From Pseudomonas mangiferae (GTDB taxonomy: Bacteria; Pseudomonadota; Gammaproteobacteria; Pseudomonadales; Pseudomonadaceae): a stretch of 64,000 nucleotides of DNA. Made by a program: the position numbers and the translations under genes. Positions 46,592 to 54,927 of this stretch are shown piece after piece. The stretch's first letter is position 1. Each line of letters opens with the position of its first letter. The notes under the pieces were generated by a model, which did not search any database, was not told the origin of the DNA, and was given only the letters and a program-made list of their open reading frames with translations. The DNA lies in NCBI RefSeq assembly GCF_007109405.1, contig NZ_VJOY01000008.1, forward strand, positions 164,567 to 228,566, read 5' to 3'.

Positions 46592-49500
46592 AGCACGCCC
46601 TCCTCCAGGATCGCGTCGCGGACCGGCGCGGCGCTCGCGGGGGCCGCTCGCCGCAGCAGGGCTGCGAGGCCGGCCAGGGTCGGCTGCCGGTAGAAGTCGG
46701 CCATGCCCACTTGCGTCGCGAAGCGCTCGCGCACCAGGGCCAGCAGGCGGGTGGCCAGCAGGCTGTCACCGCCGAGGCTGAAGAAGCTCGCCTCGCGCTG
46801 CTGCACCGGACGCCGCAGGACCTGCTCCCAGCAGTCGGCGAGGCACCGTTCGTGGGCATCCAGGGGGTCGGCCGGAGCGGCGGGCGCCACGACGACGTCG
46901 CGGGCGGCGCTCATCAGGGCCGCCAGGCGGCGCCGGTCCAGCTTGCCATTGGCGTTCAGCGGGAGCCCCGGGAGGCACCAGAGGTGGTCGGGGCGCATGG
47001 CCGCCGGCAAGCGCTCGGCCAGGCCGACCTGAAGTGCCGCCGGGCCGGGCAAGGCACCGACGGCGTCGGCCTCCAGCAGCAGCACCCGTTCGCTGCGCCA
47101 GGAACAGCGGGCCGCCAGGCCGACCGCCGCGCAGGCGTCCAGCAGGGCCTGGGGCGGGGCCAGTTGCAGCGGCGCGTCGCTCAACAGCGCCGCGCCCAGC
47201 AACGCCAGGGGCGACCCCTGGACCAGGTCCGCCAGCAGCAGGCGCCCGCCCGGGCGCAGCAGGGCCGCAGCCAGGCGCAGGCCCTGGCGGGGGTCCGGGT
47301 AGGTGTGCAGCGCGGCGAAGCTGATGACGCAGTCGAAACGGCCCAGTTCATCCAAGCGCAGCATGCCCTCCGCCAGCACCTGCAGGGCCGGACGCCTCGG
47401 CAAGTCCTCGGCCGCACGTTCCAGCAGGGCGCCGTTGCGGTCCAGCAACGTCAGCTCGATGCCGGAGTGGGACAGAGCCTCCCGCCCCGCCTCCAGCCAG
47501 AACCCGGCGCGTACGTCCAGCACCGCTACCCGCAGGGACGCGCCCGTCGCGAGGCGGGGCAGTGCGGCGAACAACCGCTGCAGCGCCTCGCGGCCATCCG
47601 GCAGGCGCGCCGCCATGGCGTCGGGCGCCAGCCAAGGGCCCAGCAGCAGGCCCGCGGCCGCGCCCGCCTCTTCCAGCGGCAGCGCGCGCAGCGCCTCGAC
47701 GAGGGCGTCCGGTGCGTCCGGCGCCCACTCCAGGGCGTCCAGGGCATGAGCCAGGGGCGGCGTATCCGGGGCGTCCGCCTGCCAGCGCGCCCAGCGCTGG
47801 CGCAGTCCTGGCTCGAGCACCGCGTCGGAATCCAGCAGCGTCTCCAGCACCCGGCGCACGACCGCCGCTTCCGCCGCGCCGGTGTCCAGCGGCGCCGGCG
47901 CCGGCAAGGCTGGGAGGGGTTGGGCCAGGGCCTGCCGCTCCAGCACCAGGGCCGCCCCCAGGGCGGGCGTCTCGCCGTCCAGCACCGCCGCGCAGGCAGC
48001 CGCGACCGCGGGCTGGGCAGCCAGGGCGGCTTCCACCTCGCCCAGTTCGATGCGCTGGCCGCGCACCTTTACCTGTTGGTCGACCCGGCCGAGGAACTCC
48101 AGGGTGCCATCGGCCCAGAAACGCCCGCGGTCGCCGGTGCGGTACCAGCGGCCCTGGCCGTCGAGGATGAAGCGCCGGGCGGTGAGCGCCGGGTCGTTCC
48201 GGTAGCCCCGCGCCAGGCTGTCGCCACCGATCAGCAGCTCGCCCACCACGCCGTCCGGCACATCCCGCAGCGCGACGTCCACCACCCGGTAGGCCTGGCC
48301 CGGCAAGGGCCGGCCATAGGGGATGGAGCGCCAGTGGGACGGCACGTCGGCCACCTCCTGGCGGTTCGACCAGACCCCCGCCTCGGTGGCCCCACCCAGC
48401 ACCTGCAAGCGGCACGGGCAGCGCTGGCGCAGGCGCGCCGGCAGGTCCAGCGCCACCCAGTCGCCGGACAGCAGCACCGCCCGCAGGCTGCGGTAGTCGG
48501 CCTGCTCCGGCGGCAGGCTGAGGGCCATCTCCAGCAGCGCCGGCGCCGAGTTCCACAGGGTCACGCCGTGGCTGGCGATGGCCCGGGCCCAGCCGGCGGC
48601 GTCCCGGGCCTGCTCCTGGGTGGGCAGCACCAGGCTGGCGCCCGCGCCCAGCACGCCGAACAGGTCGAACACCGACAGATCGAAATCCAGCGCGGACACC
48701 GCCAGCAGGCGATCGCCCTCGCCCAGCGCCAGGTCCTCGCGCACCGCGTCCAGGGTGTTAAGCGCAGCGGCGTGGCTGACCTCGACCCCCTTGGGCACCC
48801 CGGTGGACCCGGAGGTGTAGATCACGTAGGCGCTGGCCCGGGGCGCCACCGGCAGCGGCTGCGCCAGGGGCGGATGGGCCAGCAGGGCCTCCACATCCAG
48901 CCGCGGCGGCACCGCCTCAGTGTCGCCCTGGTCACCCAGCACCGCACGGATACCAGCCGCCGTCTCGATCAGCCGCCGCCGCGCTGGCGGCTGGTCGATG
49001 TCCACGGGGACGTAGCAGGCGCCAGCCGCCAGCACACCGAACACCGCCGCCACCTGCAGGGGCCCGCGGGGCAGGCTCACTTCCACCGCATCGCCCAGGC
49101 CGATGCCGGCGGTGCGCAGGCCGGCGGCGATGCGCAGGGCCTGCTCGGCCAGCTCGCCCCGGCCGATGGCCTGGCCGCGGTACCACAGCGCCGGGGCAGC
49201 GGGTTCGGCCCGGGCCCTGGCGAAGAAATCCTCGTGCAGCCCGCGGGGCCGGGTCAGCGGCGCCAGGGCATTCTGCGCCGCCCGCCGCGCCTGCTGCGCC
49301 CAGGGCAGGGGCAGGCAGGCGGGTTGCGTCCAGTCGCTGTCCGCCAGGTTCTGTAGAAGTCCCACGTAGGCGTCGAACAGGGTCTCCAGCAGCCCGGGGG
49401 CGAACAGTTGCTCAACCGCGTCCCAGGCCAGCAGGATGCCGTCCCCGACCCGGTACAGCTGATGGTCGAGCCAGACCTGGGGCGTCTGGGACAGCATGCC

Positions 49501-50895
49501 GTGGAGATCGCCGAACGCCTCGCAAAAGACCGCCGGGACGAACCCGCCCTCCCCCAGGTTGCTGGAGAACACCACCGGCGCGCTGCGAGGCTGGCCCCGG
49601 CGCCGGCACTCCCGCAGCACCTCCAGGGCCGGGAACGCGGCATGGTCGATGGCGGCGTGCAGGCCGCCCTGGAAGGCGCTCACCGCCTGCTGGAACGGAG
49701 CCTCGGGATCGACCCGGCACTCCAGCAGCACCAGGGTGGTGAAGTCGGCGATCACCCGCCCCAGGTCCGGATGCTCGCCATGGCGGTCGAACAGCGGCAC
49801 GTTGAGCAGGAACGCCGGTTCCTCGCTCCAGCGCGCCAATACGCAGGCGAATGCGCAGCCGAACACGCTGGACAGGGTCACCCCCTGGCGCGACGCCTGG
49901 CGTTCCAGGCACGCGCACTCGTCGGCGCCCAGGCGGTGGGACAGCCGCCGCCAGCGCGGCTCACGCACCTGCTCGGGCGCGCAGGCCAGGGGCAGGCGGG
50001 GCGCATCCGGCAGCTGTGCCAGCCGGTCGAACCAATGCGCCCGGGCGCGGGCCCGGTCCGCCTGGCGGGCGGCCTGGCGCTGCGCCAGGTAGTCGGCGAA
50101 ATGCAGGGTCGGCGCCGGCGCCAGGTCCTCCGGCGCGGCATAGGCCTGGCCTAGCTCGGCCAACAGCAGGCGCAGGCTTTCCACGTCCGCCGCCAGCAGG
50201 TCGAGGCTCAACCACACGCGGTCCTCGCCCGCCGGCAGGCGCGCCAGGCCCAGCTGGAACACCTGCCCCTGCTCCACCGCTAGGCATTCGTGGGAATACC
50301 GGGCCCATAGCGCCTGCCACGCCGCCTCGGCCTCGGCGGACGAACGCCCGCGCCAGTCGACGCAGACGAAGGCCGGCAACGACGGCGCGTCCAGGACCTG
50401 CTGGGCGCCGTCGACGAAGCATGCCCTCAGCATCGGATGGCGCGCCTGCACCCGCGCCACCGCCGCCTCCAGGCGCTGCGGGTCGACGTCCCGGCTGCGG
50501 AACTCCAGGAAAGCGTGGCAGCTGACGTTGCCCAGCACTTCGTCGGCGCTGCGCCCCAGCCAGTAGGCCTGCTGCACCGGCGTCAGGTCGAAGGGGCGGT
50601 CGGGGGCGACCGGCGCGACGGCGGGCCTCGCTTCCGCCACCCGGGTCGTCCGCGCCAGCCAGTCGAGCCAGGCACCCAGGCAGGGCGCCTGGGCCAGCAG
50701 GGCGAAGTCCGCAGGGTAGCCCAGGCCACGCAGCCGCTCCTGCAGGTACATCAGGCGGATCGAGTCCAACCCGCAGCCCAGCAGGTCGTCGTCGTCCGCG
50801 AGGGCCTCGACGTCCGCCAGGGGTTCGGCGAGCAGCTCGGCGAGCTGCGCCACCAGCCAGCGACGGTGGGCGGGGCGGGATTCGGGCAGGGTCAT
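46588..50895 (-). CDS. pchE: Dihydroaeruginoate synthetase PchE (NRPS)
   Basis: 1435 residues from the ATG at 50895 (Shine-Dalgarno GGAG). Order: aryl carrier domain with Ser45 (CGLDSIRL); cyclisation domain with DLLAADVES (Asp232-Ser240); adenylation domain with AYVIYTSGSTG at 689-699; a methyltransferase-like epimerase insertion (about 1000-1260, VLDVRAG); and a carrier domain with Ser1378 (LGGDSLL). It condenses salicylate with cysteine, cyclises to hydroxyphenyl-thiazoline and epimerises the centre. The epimerase insertion supports pyochelin rather than enantio-pyochelin. First gene of pchEFGHI. Confidence 0.96.
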   Translation of the reverse strand: MTLPESRPAHRRWLVAQLAELLAEPLADVEALADDDDLLGCGLDSIRLMYLQERLRGLGYPADFALLAQAPCLGAWLDWLARTTRVAEARPAVAPVAPDRPFDLTPVQQAYWLGRSADEVLGNVSCHAFLEFRSRDVDPQRLEAAVARVQARHPMLRACFVDGAQQVLDAPSLPAFVCVDWRGRSSAEAEAAWQALWARYSHECLAVEQGQVFQLGLARLPAGEDRVWLSLDLLAADVESLRLLLAELGQAYAAPEDLAPAPTLHFADYLAQRQAARQADRARARAHWFDRLAQLPDAPRLPLACAPEQVREPRWRRLSHRLGADECACLERQASRQGVTLSSVFGCAFACVLARWSEEPAFLLNVPLFDRHGEHPDLGRVIADFTTLVLLECRVDPEAPFQQAVSAFQGGLHAAIDHAAFPALEVLRECRRRGQPRSAPVVFSSNLGEGGFVPAVFCEAFGDLHGMLSQTPQVWLDHQLYRVGDGILLAWDAVEQLFAPGLLETLFDAYVGLLQNLADSDWTQPACLPLPWAQQARRAAQNALAPLTRPRGLHEDFFARARAEPAAPALWYRGQAIGRGELAEQALRIAAGLRTAGIGLGDAVEVSLPRGPLQVAAVFGVLAAGACYVPVDIDQPPARRRLIETAAGIRAVLGDQGDTEAVPPRLDVEALLAHPPLAQPLPVAPRASAYVIYTSGSTGVPKGVEVSHAAALNTLDAVREDLALGEGDRLLAVSALDFDLSVFDLFGVLGAGASLVLPTQEQARDAAGWARAIASHGVTLWNSAPALLEMALSLPPEQADYRSLRAVLLSGDWVALDLPARLRQRCPCRLQVLGGATEAGVWSNRQEVADVPSHWRSIPYGRPLPGQAYRVVDVALRDVPDGVVGELLIGGDSLARGYRNDPALTARRFILDGQGRWYRTGDRGRFWADGTLEFLGRVDQQVKVRGQRIELGEVEAALAAQPAVAAACAAVLDGETPALGAALVLERQALAQPLPALPAPAPLDTGAAEAAVVRRVLETLLDSDAVLEPGLRQRWARWQADAPDTPPLAHALDALEWAPDAPDALVEALRALPLEEAGAAAGLLLGPWLAPDAMAARLPDGREALQRLFAALPRLATGASLRVAVLDVRAGFWLEAGREALSHSGIELTLLDRNGALLERAAEDLPRRPALQVLAEGMLRLDELGRFDCVISFAALHTYPDPRQGLRLAAALLRPGGRLLLADLVQGSPLALLGAALLSDAPLQLAPPQALLDACAAVGLAARCSWRSERVLLLEADAVGALPGPAALQVGLAERLPAAMRPDHLWCLPGLPLNANGKLDRRRLAALMSAARDVVVAPAAPADPLDAHERCLADCWEQVLRRPVQQREASFFSLGGDSLLATRLLALVRERFATQVGMADFYRQPTLAGLAALLRRAAPASAAPVRDAILEEGVL

Positions 50896-50942
50896 GGAAA
50901 CTCCGGAAAGCGGTCGAAGGTCAGTCGTCGCCCATGGCAACG

Positions 50943-50963
50943 GTTATCAAATGCGACCTTATC
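50943..50963 (-). promoter_or_regulatory. Weak Fur-like / promoter region of pchE
   Basis: The minus strand reads GATAAGGTCGCATTTGATAAC, with two direct GATAA elements. Only about 9 of 19 positions fit the Fur consensus, so this is a weak site or part of the promoter, 48-68 bp before the pchE ATG. Confidence 0.35.
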
Positions 50964-50993
50964 TCAACTTCCCGGAGGTCCCGGACGCCGATC

Positions 50994-51015
50994 CTTTAGG
51001 CGCCCGGACTGTTTC
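50994..51015 (-). promoter_or_regulatory. Weaker candidate PchR box of pchE
   Basis: The minus strand reads GAAACAGTCCGGG then CGCCTAAAG, agreeing with the fptA box at 13 of 22 positions, including the two GA(A)A / AAAG ends. It lies about 30 bp upstream of a GATAAG hexamer. Confidence 0.4.
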
Positions 51016-51083
51016 GTTAGACGGCGGGACGGGCGGCGCGGCCGGCAGCGGGACGGCGCCACCGCACGCGCCCGCCGGCGGAC

Positions 51084-51971
51084 TCAGCGGATCTCGCGGG
51101 GCGAGATGCCGTAGCGCTTGCGGAAGGCGATGGAGAAGTGCGCCGGGCTGTAGCCCACCCGGTAGGCCACCGTGGACACGTTGGCCTCCTCATCGCAGAG
51201 CATGCGGTGAGCCTCCCGCAGGCGGTACTCCTGCAGGTAGGCGTACACACTGGTGCCGAACACCTTGCGGAAGCCGGCGGTGAGCTTGCGCGGGTTCAGG
51301 CCCACCCGCGCCGCCAGCACGTCCAGGGACGGCGGCTCCTGCAACGCGCCCACCAGCAGGTCGCGGGCGGTGTGGATGCGCTCCACGTCGGGACAGGTGA
51401 TGCGCGGCTGGTCCCGGGCCGGCCCCTGGCTGAGGAACTGGGCGCTGAGGGCCGCCAGTTCCAGGGCCTTGCCGCCCAGGTAGAGGTCCCGGGTCGGGCC
51501 GCTCATGGGGCAGGTGGCGATCTGCGAGGCCAGGGCCTGCATGGCCCGCGGCGCCGGGCAGCTCATGATCCGCGGGTCGCCGCCGGGGCGTCGCATCAGC
51601 CGTTCCGGCAGCCAGCCGAGGCGACTGTCCAGGGCCTCCATGCCCAGTTGCACGATGGTGTAGCGCAGCGGTGTGTCGGTGCCGTAGACCTGCGCGGAGG
51701 TGAAGTCGCCGTCGTTGGCGATGGTGCACAGGCTCGGCCCTTCGATCAGGTGTTCTGGCTGGCCCGGGATGCGGCAGCGCAGGCGGCCGCTCTGCACCAG
51801 GATCAGCCGCAGGCCACGTTCCAGCGGCTCCTCGAACCAGTCCTCGCTGTTCGAGCGAAAGGTGCCGGTGACCAGCTTCATGTGGGGGTCGATGTGCGCG
51901 ATGCCGGGGCGGTTGCCCGGTTCCCGCGCGGCGGCGTCCGCCGCCGGAGGGGCGATGATGGTGATGGTCAT
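51084..51971 (-). CDS. pchR: AraC-family regulator PchR
   Basis: 295 residues from the ATG at 51971 (AGGA upstream). The N-terminal part (about 1-180) is a ligand-binding domain. The C-terminal 100 residues carry the two AraC helix-turn-helix motifs (LDVLAARVGLNPRKLTAGFRKVFG; VSTVAYRVGYSPAHFSIAFRKRYG). PchR activates pyochelin genes and fptA when ferri-pyochelin is present. It lies between the two biosynthetic operons and diverges from pchD. A Fur-like box sits in the shared 240-bp region. Confidence 0.95.
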   Translation of the reverse strand: MTITIIAPPAADAAAREPGNRPGIAHIDPHMKLVTGTFRSNSEDWFEEPLERGLRLILVQSGRLRCRIPGQPEHLIEGPSLCTIANDGDFTSAQVYGTDTPLRYTIVQLGMEALDSRLGWLPERLMRRPGGDPRIMSCPAPRAMQALASQIATCPMSGPTRDLYLGGKALELAALSAQFLSQGPARDQPRITCPDVERIHTARDLLVGALQEPPSLDVLAARVGLNPRKLTAGFRKVFGTSVYAYLQEYRLREAHRMLCDEEANVSTVAYRVGYSPAHFSIAFRKRYGISPREIR

Positions 51972-52098
51972 CAGGTTTTCCTGTAGCCCGGGCGCCACGC
52001 GGGCGGTGGCGCCATCCTCGATACGGATGCGGGGGCATGCGAAGGCCCCGTTCTAGCGGAGCCGACGAGCCGGGCGTACGCCGCAGCCCTGCAGCAAA

Positions 52099-52120
52099 TG
52101 AAAAATCCCCGCGATCGAAA
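52099..52120 (+). promoter_or_regulatory. Candidate PchR box upstream of pchD
   Basis: GAAAAATCCCCGC followed by GATCGAAAG, 92 bp before the pchD ATG. It shares the exact GATCGAAAG and the upstream GAxAAA and CCG with the fptA element. It sits 36 bp ahead of a GATAAT hexamer, likely the -10 box. Confidence 0.6.
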
Positions 52121-52156
52121 GCCCCCGACTTGCAGCGCCGGTGGCTTCCTGCCATT

Positions 52157-52175
52157 GATAATAAATCTCATTTCC
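52157..52175 (+). promoter_or_regulatory. Fur box in pchR-pchD intergenic region
   Basis: GATAATAAATCTCATTTCC matches about 13 of 19 positions of GATAATGATAATCATTATC. It lies 36 bp before pchD and overlaps the putative -10 hexamer, so it could repress pchD and perhaps the divergent pchR. Confidence 0.72.
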
Positions 52176-52211
52176 ATCCCCTGGCAATCGACCGTATCCC
52201 CGGAGATTCGC

Positions 52212-53864
52212 ATGAAGTCCCCCGCTGTCCCTGCCTTGCACCCCGCCTCCGACGCCGACGCGCCAGACTGGCCGGAATCCTTCGTCCAGCGCTACCGCGC
52301 CGCCGGCTACTGGGGCGAACGCACCTTCGCCGAGGCCCTGGCCGCGCAGGCCGCGCGCACGCCCCGGCGCATCGCCCTGTGCGAGGGCGATCGTCAGCTG
52401 ACCTACGCCGGGCTGCTGGACCGCTGTCGCCGGCTGGCCGCGGGCCTGCGCCACCATGGCCTGCGCGCCGGCGACAACGTGGTGGTGCACCTGCCCAACG
52501 GGATCGCCTTCGTGGAGGTCTGCTTCGCCCTGTTCCAGTTGGGCGTGCGACCGGTGCTGGCGTTGCCCGCGCACCGCCAGCACGAGATCGAGGGCTTCTG
52601 CCGCTTCGCCGAGGCCAGCGCCTACCTCACCGCGGAACGCCTGGACGACTTCGACCCGCGGCCTCTGGCGCGTTGCCTGCTGGAGAGTGGCGCCTGCCCC
52701 CGGGCATTCGTCGTCGGCGAAGCCGAGGCGCCGCTGCAGGCGCTGGCCCCGCTGTACGATGCGCCGCCCCTGGAGGACTGCGTACCCGAGGCGGCGGACA
52801 TCGCCTGCTTCCAGCTGTCCGGCGGCACCACCGGCACGCCCAAGCTGATTCCCCGCCGGCACCGGGAATACCTCTACAACGCCACCGCCAGCGCACGCCT
52901 GTGCGGCCTCGACGAGCAGACGGTCTACCTGGCCGGGCTGCCCATGGCCCACAACTTCACCCTCTGTTGCCCCGGGGTGGTGGGCACCCTGCTCAGCGGC
53001 GGGCGGGTGGTGGTGGCCCCGCGCCCGGACCCGGACAGCTGCTTCCCGCTGATCGCCCGGGAACGCGTCAGCCACGTGGCGCTGGTGCCGCCCCTGGCGA
53101 TGCTCTGGCTCGATGCCCAGGCCGAGCGCCAGGCCGACCTGTCCAGCCTGCGCCTGTTGCAGGTGGGCGGCTCGCGCCTGGGCAGCAGCGCGGCGCAACG
53201 GGTCCTGCCGGTGCTGGGTTGCCGCCTGCAGCAGGTGTTGGGCATGGCCGAGGGCCTGCTCTGCTACACCCGCCTGGACGACCCGCCGGACGTGGTGCTG
53301 CACACCCAGGGCCGCCCGCTCTGCGCGGACGACGAGGTGCGCGTGGTGGATGACGACGGCCAGCCGGTGGCGGACGGCGAGGTGGGCGAACTGCAGGTCC
53401 GTGGCCCCTACACCATCCGCGGCTACTACCGCCTGCCGGCCCACAACGCCACGGCCTTCACCGCCGACGGCTTCTACCGCACCGGTGACCGCGTGCGTCG
53501 CAGCGCCGATGGCTACCTGGTGGTGGAAGGCCGCGACAAGGACCAGATCAACCGGGGTGGCGAGAAAGTGGCCGCGGAAGAGGTGGAGAACCTGCTCATC
53601 GACCACCCCCAGGTGCACGATGCCACGGTGGTGGCGATGCCCGACCCGCTCTTGGGCGAACGGACCTGCGCCTTCGTCATCCCCCGCGACCCGCCGCCTT
53701 CGTCCCTCGCCCTGAAGCGTTACCTGCATGACCGGGGCCTGGCGGCGTTCAAGGTCCCGGACCGCATCGAACTGGTGCCGGCATTCCCCCAGACCGGCAT
53801 CGGCAAGATCAGCAAGAAGGCGCTGCGCGAGCAGCTGCGCCGGGGCCTGGAGGCACGCCCATGA
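52212..53864 (+). CDS. pchD: Salicyl-AMP ligase PchD
   Basis: 550 residues from the ATG at 52212 (Shine-Dalgarno GGAG). It belongs to the aryl-acid adenylate-forming enzymes: LSGGTTGTPKLIPRRHREY (phosphate loop), YRTGDRVRR, GRDKDQINRGGEKV and the catalytic lysine region TGIGKISKKAL near the C-terminus. It activates salicylate with ATP and loads the aryl carrier of PchE. An upstream in-frame start at 52098 would precede the Fur box and is rejected. First gene of pchDCBA. Confidence 0.96.
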   Translation: MKSPAVPALHPASDADAPDWPESFVQRYRAAGYWGERTFAEALAAQAARTPRRIALCEGDRQLTYAGLLDRCRRLAAGLRHHGLRAGDNVVVHLPNGIAFVEVCFALFQLGVRPVLALPAHRQHEIEGFCRFAEASAYLTAERLDDFDPRPLARCLLESGACPRAFVVGEAEAPLQALAPLYDAPPLEDCVPEAADIACFQLSGGTTGTPKLIPRRHREYLYNATASARLCGLDEQTVYLAGLPMAHNFTLCCPGVVGTLLSGGRVVVAPRPDPDSCFPLIARERVSHVALVPPLAMLWLDAQAERQADLSSLRLLQVGGSRLGSSAAQRVLPVLGCRLQQVLGMAEGLLCYTRLDDPPDVVLHTQGRPLCADDEVRVVDDDGQPVADGEVGELQVRGPYTIRGYYRLPAHNATAFTADGFYRTGDRVRRSADGYLVVEGRDKDQINRGGEKVAAEEVENLLIDHPQVHDATVVAMPDPLLGERTCAFVIPRDPPPSSLALKRYLHDRGLAAFKVPDRIELVPAFPQTGIGKISKKALREQLRRGLEARP

Positions 53865-54622
53865 GCCCCTCCGACGCGCGCTGGCTGCGCGCCTACCGCC
53901 TGACCCCGATGCCGCGCCTGCGCCTGGCCTGCTTCCCCCACGCCGGGGGCAGCGCCAGTTTCTTCCGCGACTGGGCTGCGCACCTGCCGGCGGACATCGA
54001 CCTGCTGGCGGTGCAGTACCCCGGGCGCGAGGAGCGTTTCGACGAACCGCCGTCGCCCTCCCTGGAGGCCATGGCCGAAGCCATCGCCCCGGCCTTGCTG
54101 GACTACGCCGACGCGCCCCTGGCGCTGTTCGGCCACAGCCTGGGCGCGGCCCTGGCCTACGAGACTGCCCGGGTCCTGGAGCGCCACGGGGTCGTCCCGC
54201 TGCGCCTGTTCGCCTCGGCCCACCCGGCGCCGCACCTGCAGCGAGGTGGCCGCCTGCACGCCGCTCCGGACCGGGCCCTGCTGGACGACGTGGCCCGGCT
54301 GGACGCGGGCAACGCCGTGCGCCTGGCCGACCCGGAACTGCGCGCCCTGGTGCTGCCGGCCCTGCGCAGCGACTACCGGCTGATCGAGACCTACCGACGC
54401 GCCCCGCCGCTGCCCCTGGCAAGCCCTATTGAAGTGCTGCTGCCCACTGCCGACCGCGAGGTGGACCGGGCGGAAGCCGAGGGCTGGCAGGCCGCGACGC
54501 AGCGACCACTGACCCTGACCCGGGTCGAGGGCGGCCACTTCTACCTGATCGAACAGCGCCAGCCCCTGCTGGAGCACCTCGGCCGCTGCCTGTCCCCTTC
54601 CCTTTCCCGCGAGGTCGCCTGA
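53861..54622 (+). CDS. pchC: Type II thioesterase PchC
   Basis: 253 residues, alpha/beta hydrolase. The nucleophile elbow is LFGHSLGAALA with Ser93; the catalytic His is in EGGHFYLIE near the end. Type II thioesterases remove wrongly loaded acyl groups from PchE and PchF carrier domains. It overlaps pchD by 4 bp (ATGA) and pchB by one base. Confidence 0.95.
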   Translation: MSPSDARWLRAYRLTPMPRLRLACFPHAGGSASFFRDWAAHLPADIDLLAVQYPGREERFDEPPSPSLEAMAEAIAPALLDYADAPLALFGHSLGAALAYETARVLERHGVVPLRLFASAHPAPHLQRGGRLHAAPDRALLDDVARLDAGNAVRLADPELRALVLPALRSDYRLIETYRRAPPLPLASPIEVLLPTADREVDRAEAEGWQAATQRPLTLTRVEGGHFYLIEQRQPLLEHLGRCLSPSLSREVA

Positions 54623-54927
54623 TGAAGTCCCCCGAACGCTGTACCGGTCTGCCCGATATCCGCGAGGCCATCGACCGGATCGACCTGGAGATCGTCCAGG
54701 CCCTCGGCCGGCGCATGCAGTACGTCAAGGCCGCTTCCCGCTTCAAGCCCGACGAGGCCAGCATCGCCGCCCCGGAACGTGTCGCTGCGATGCTGCCGGA
54801 GCGCGCCCGCTGGGCGGCGGAGAACGGCCTCGACGCCACGTTCGTCGAGGCGCTGTTCGCCCAGGTGATCCACTGGTACATCGCCGAGCAAATCGCCTAC
54901 TGGCGGCAGACCCGGGGCGCCGCATGA
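54622..54927 (+). CDS. pchB: Isochorismate pyruvate lyase PchB
   Basis: 101 residues, exactly the PAO1 length. An all-helical AroQ-type chorismate mutase fold: CTGLPDIREAIDRIDLEIVQALGRRMQYVKAASRFK carries the conserved arginines. It splits isochorismate into salicylate and pyruvate. It overlaps pchC by one base and pchA by 4 bp. Confidence 0.96.
   Translation: MKSPERCTGLPDIREAIDRIDLEIVQALGRRMQYVKAASRFKPDEASIAAPERVAAMLPERARWAAENGLDATFVEALFAQVIHWYIAEQIAYWRQTRGAA

Noticed and set aside
42206..46693. A 1495-codon open frame on the strand opposite pchF
   Set aside because: High-GC genes leave long open frames on the other strand. The sequence is rich in Arg, Gln, Gly and His, has no domain, and pchF on the minus strand has full NRPS motifs.
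52098..52211. Longer PchD starting at 52098
   Set aside because: It would translate the Fur box and promoter, while a good Shine-Dalgarno sequence precedes the ATG at 52212.
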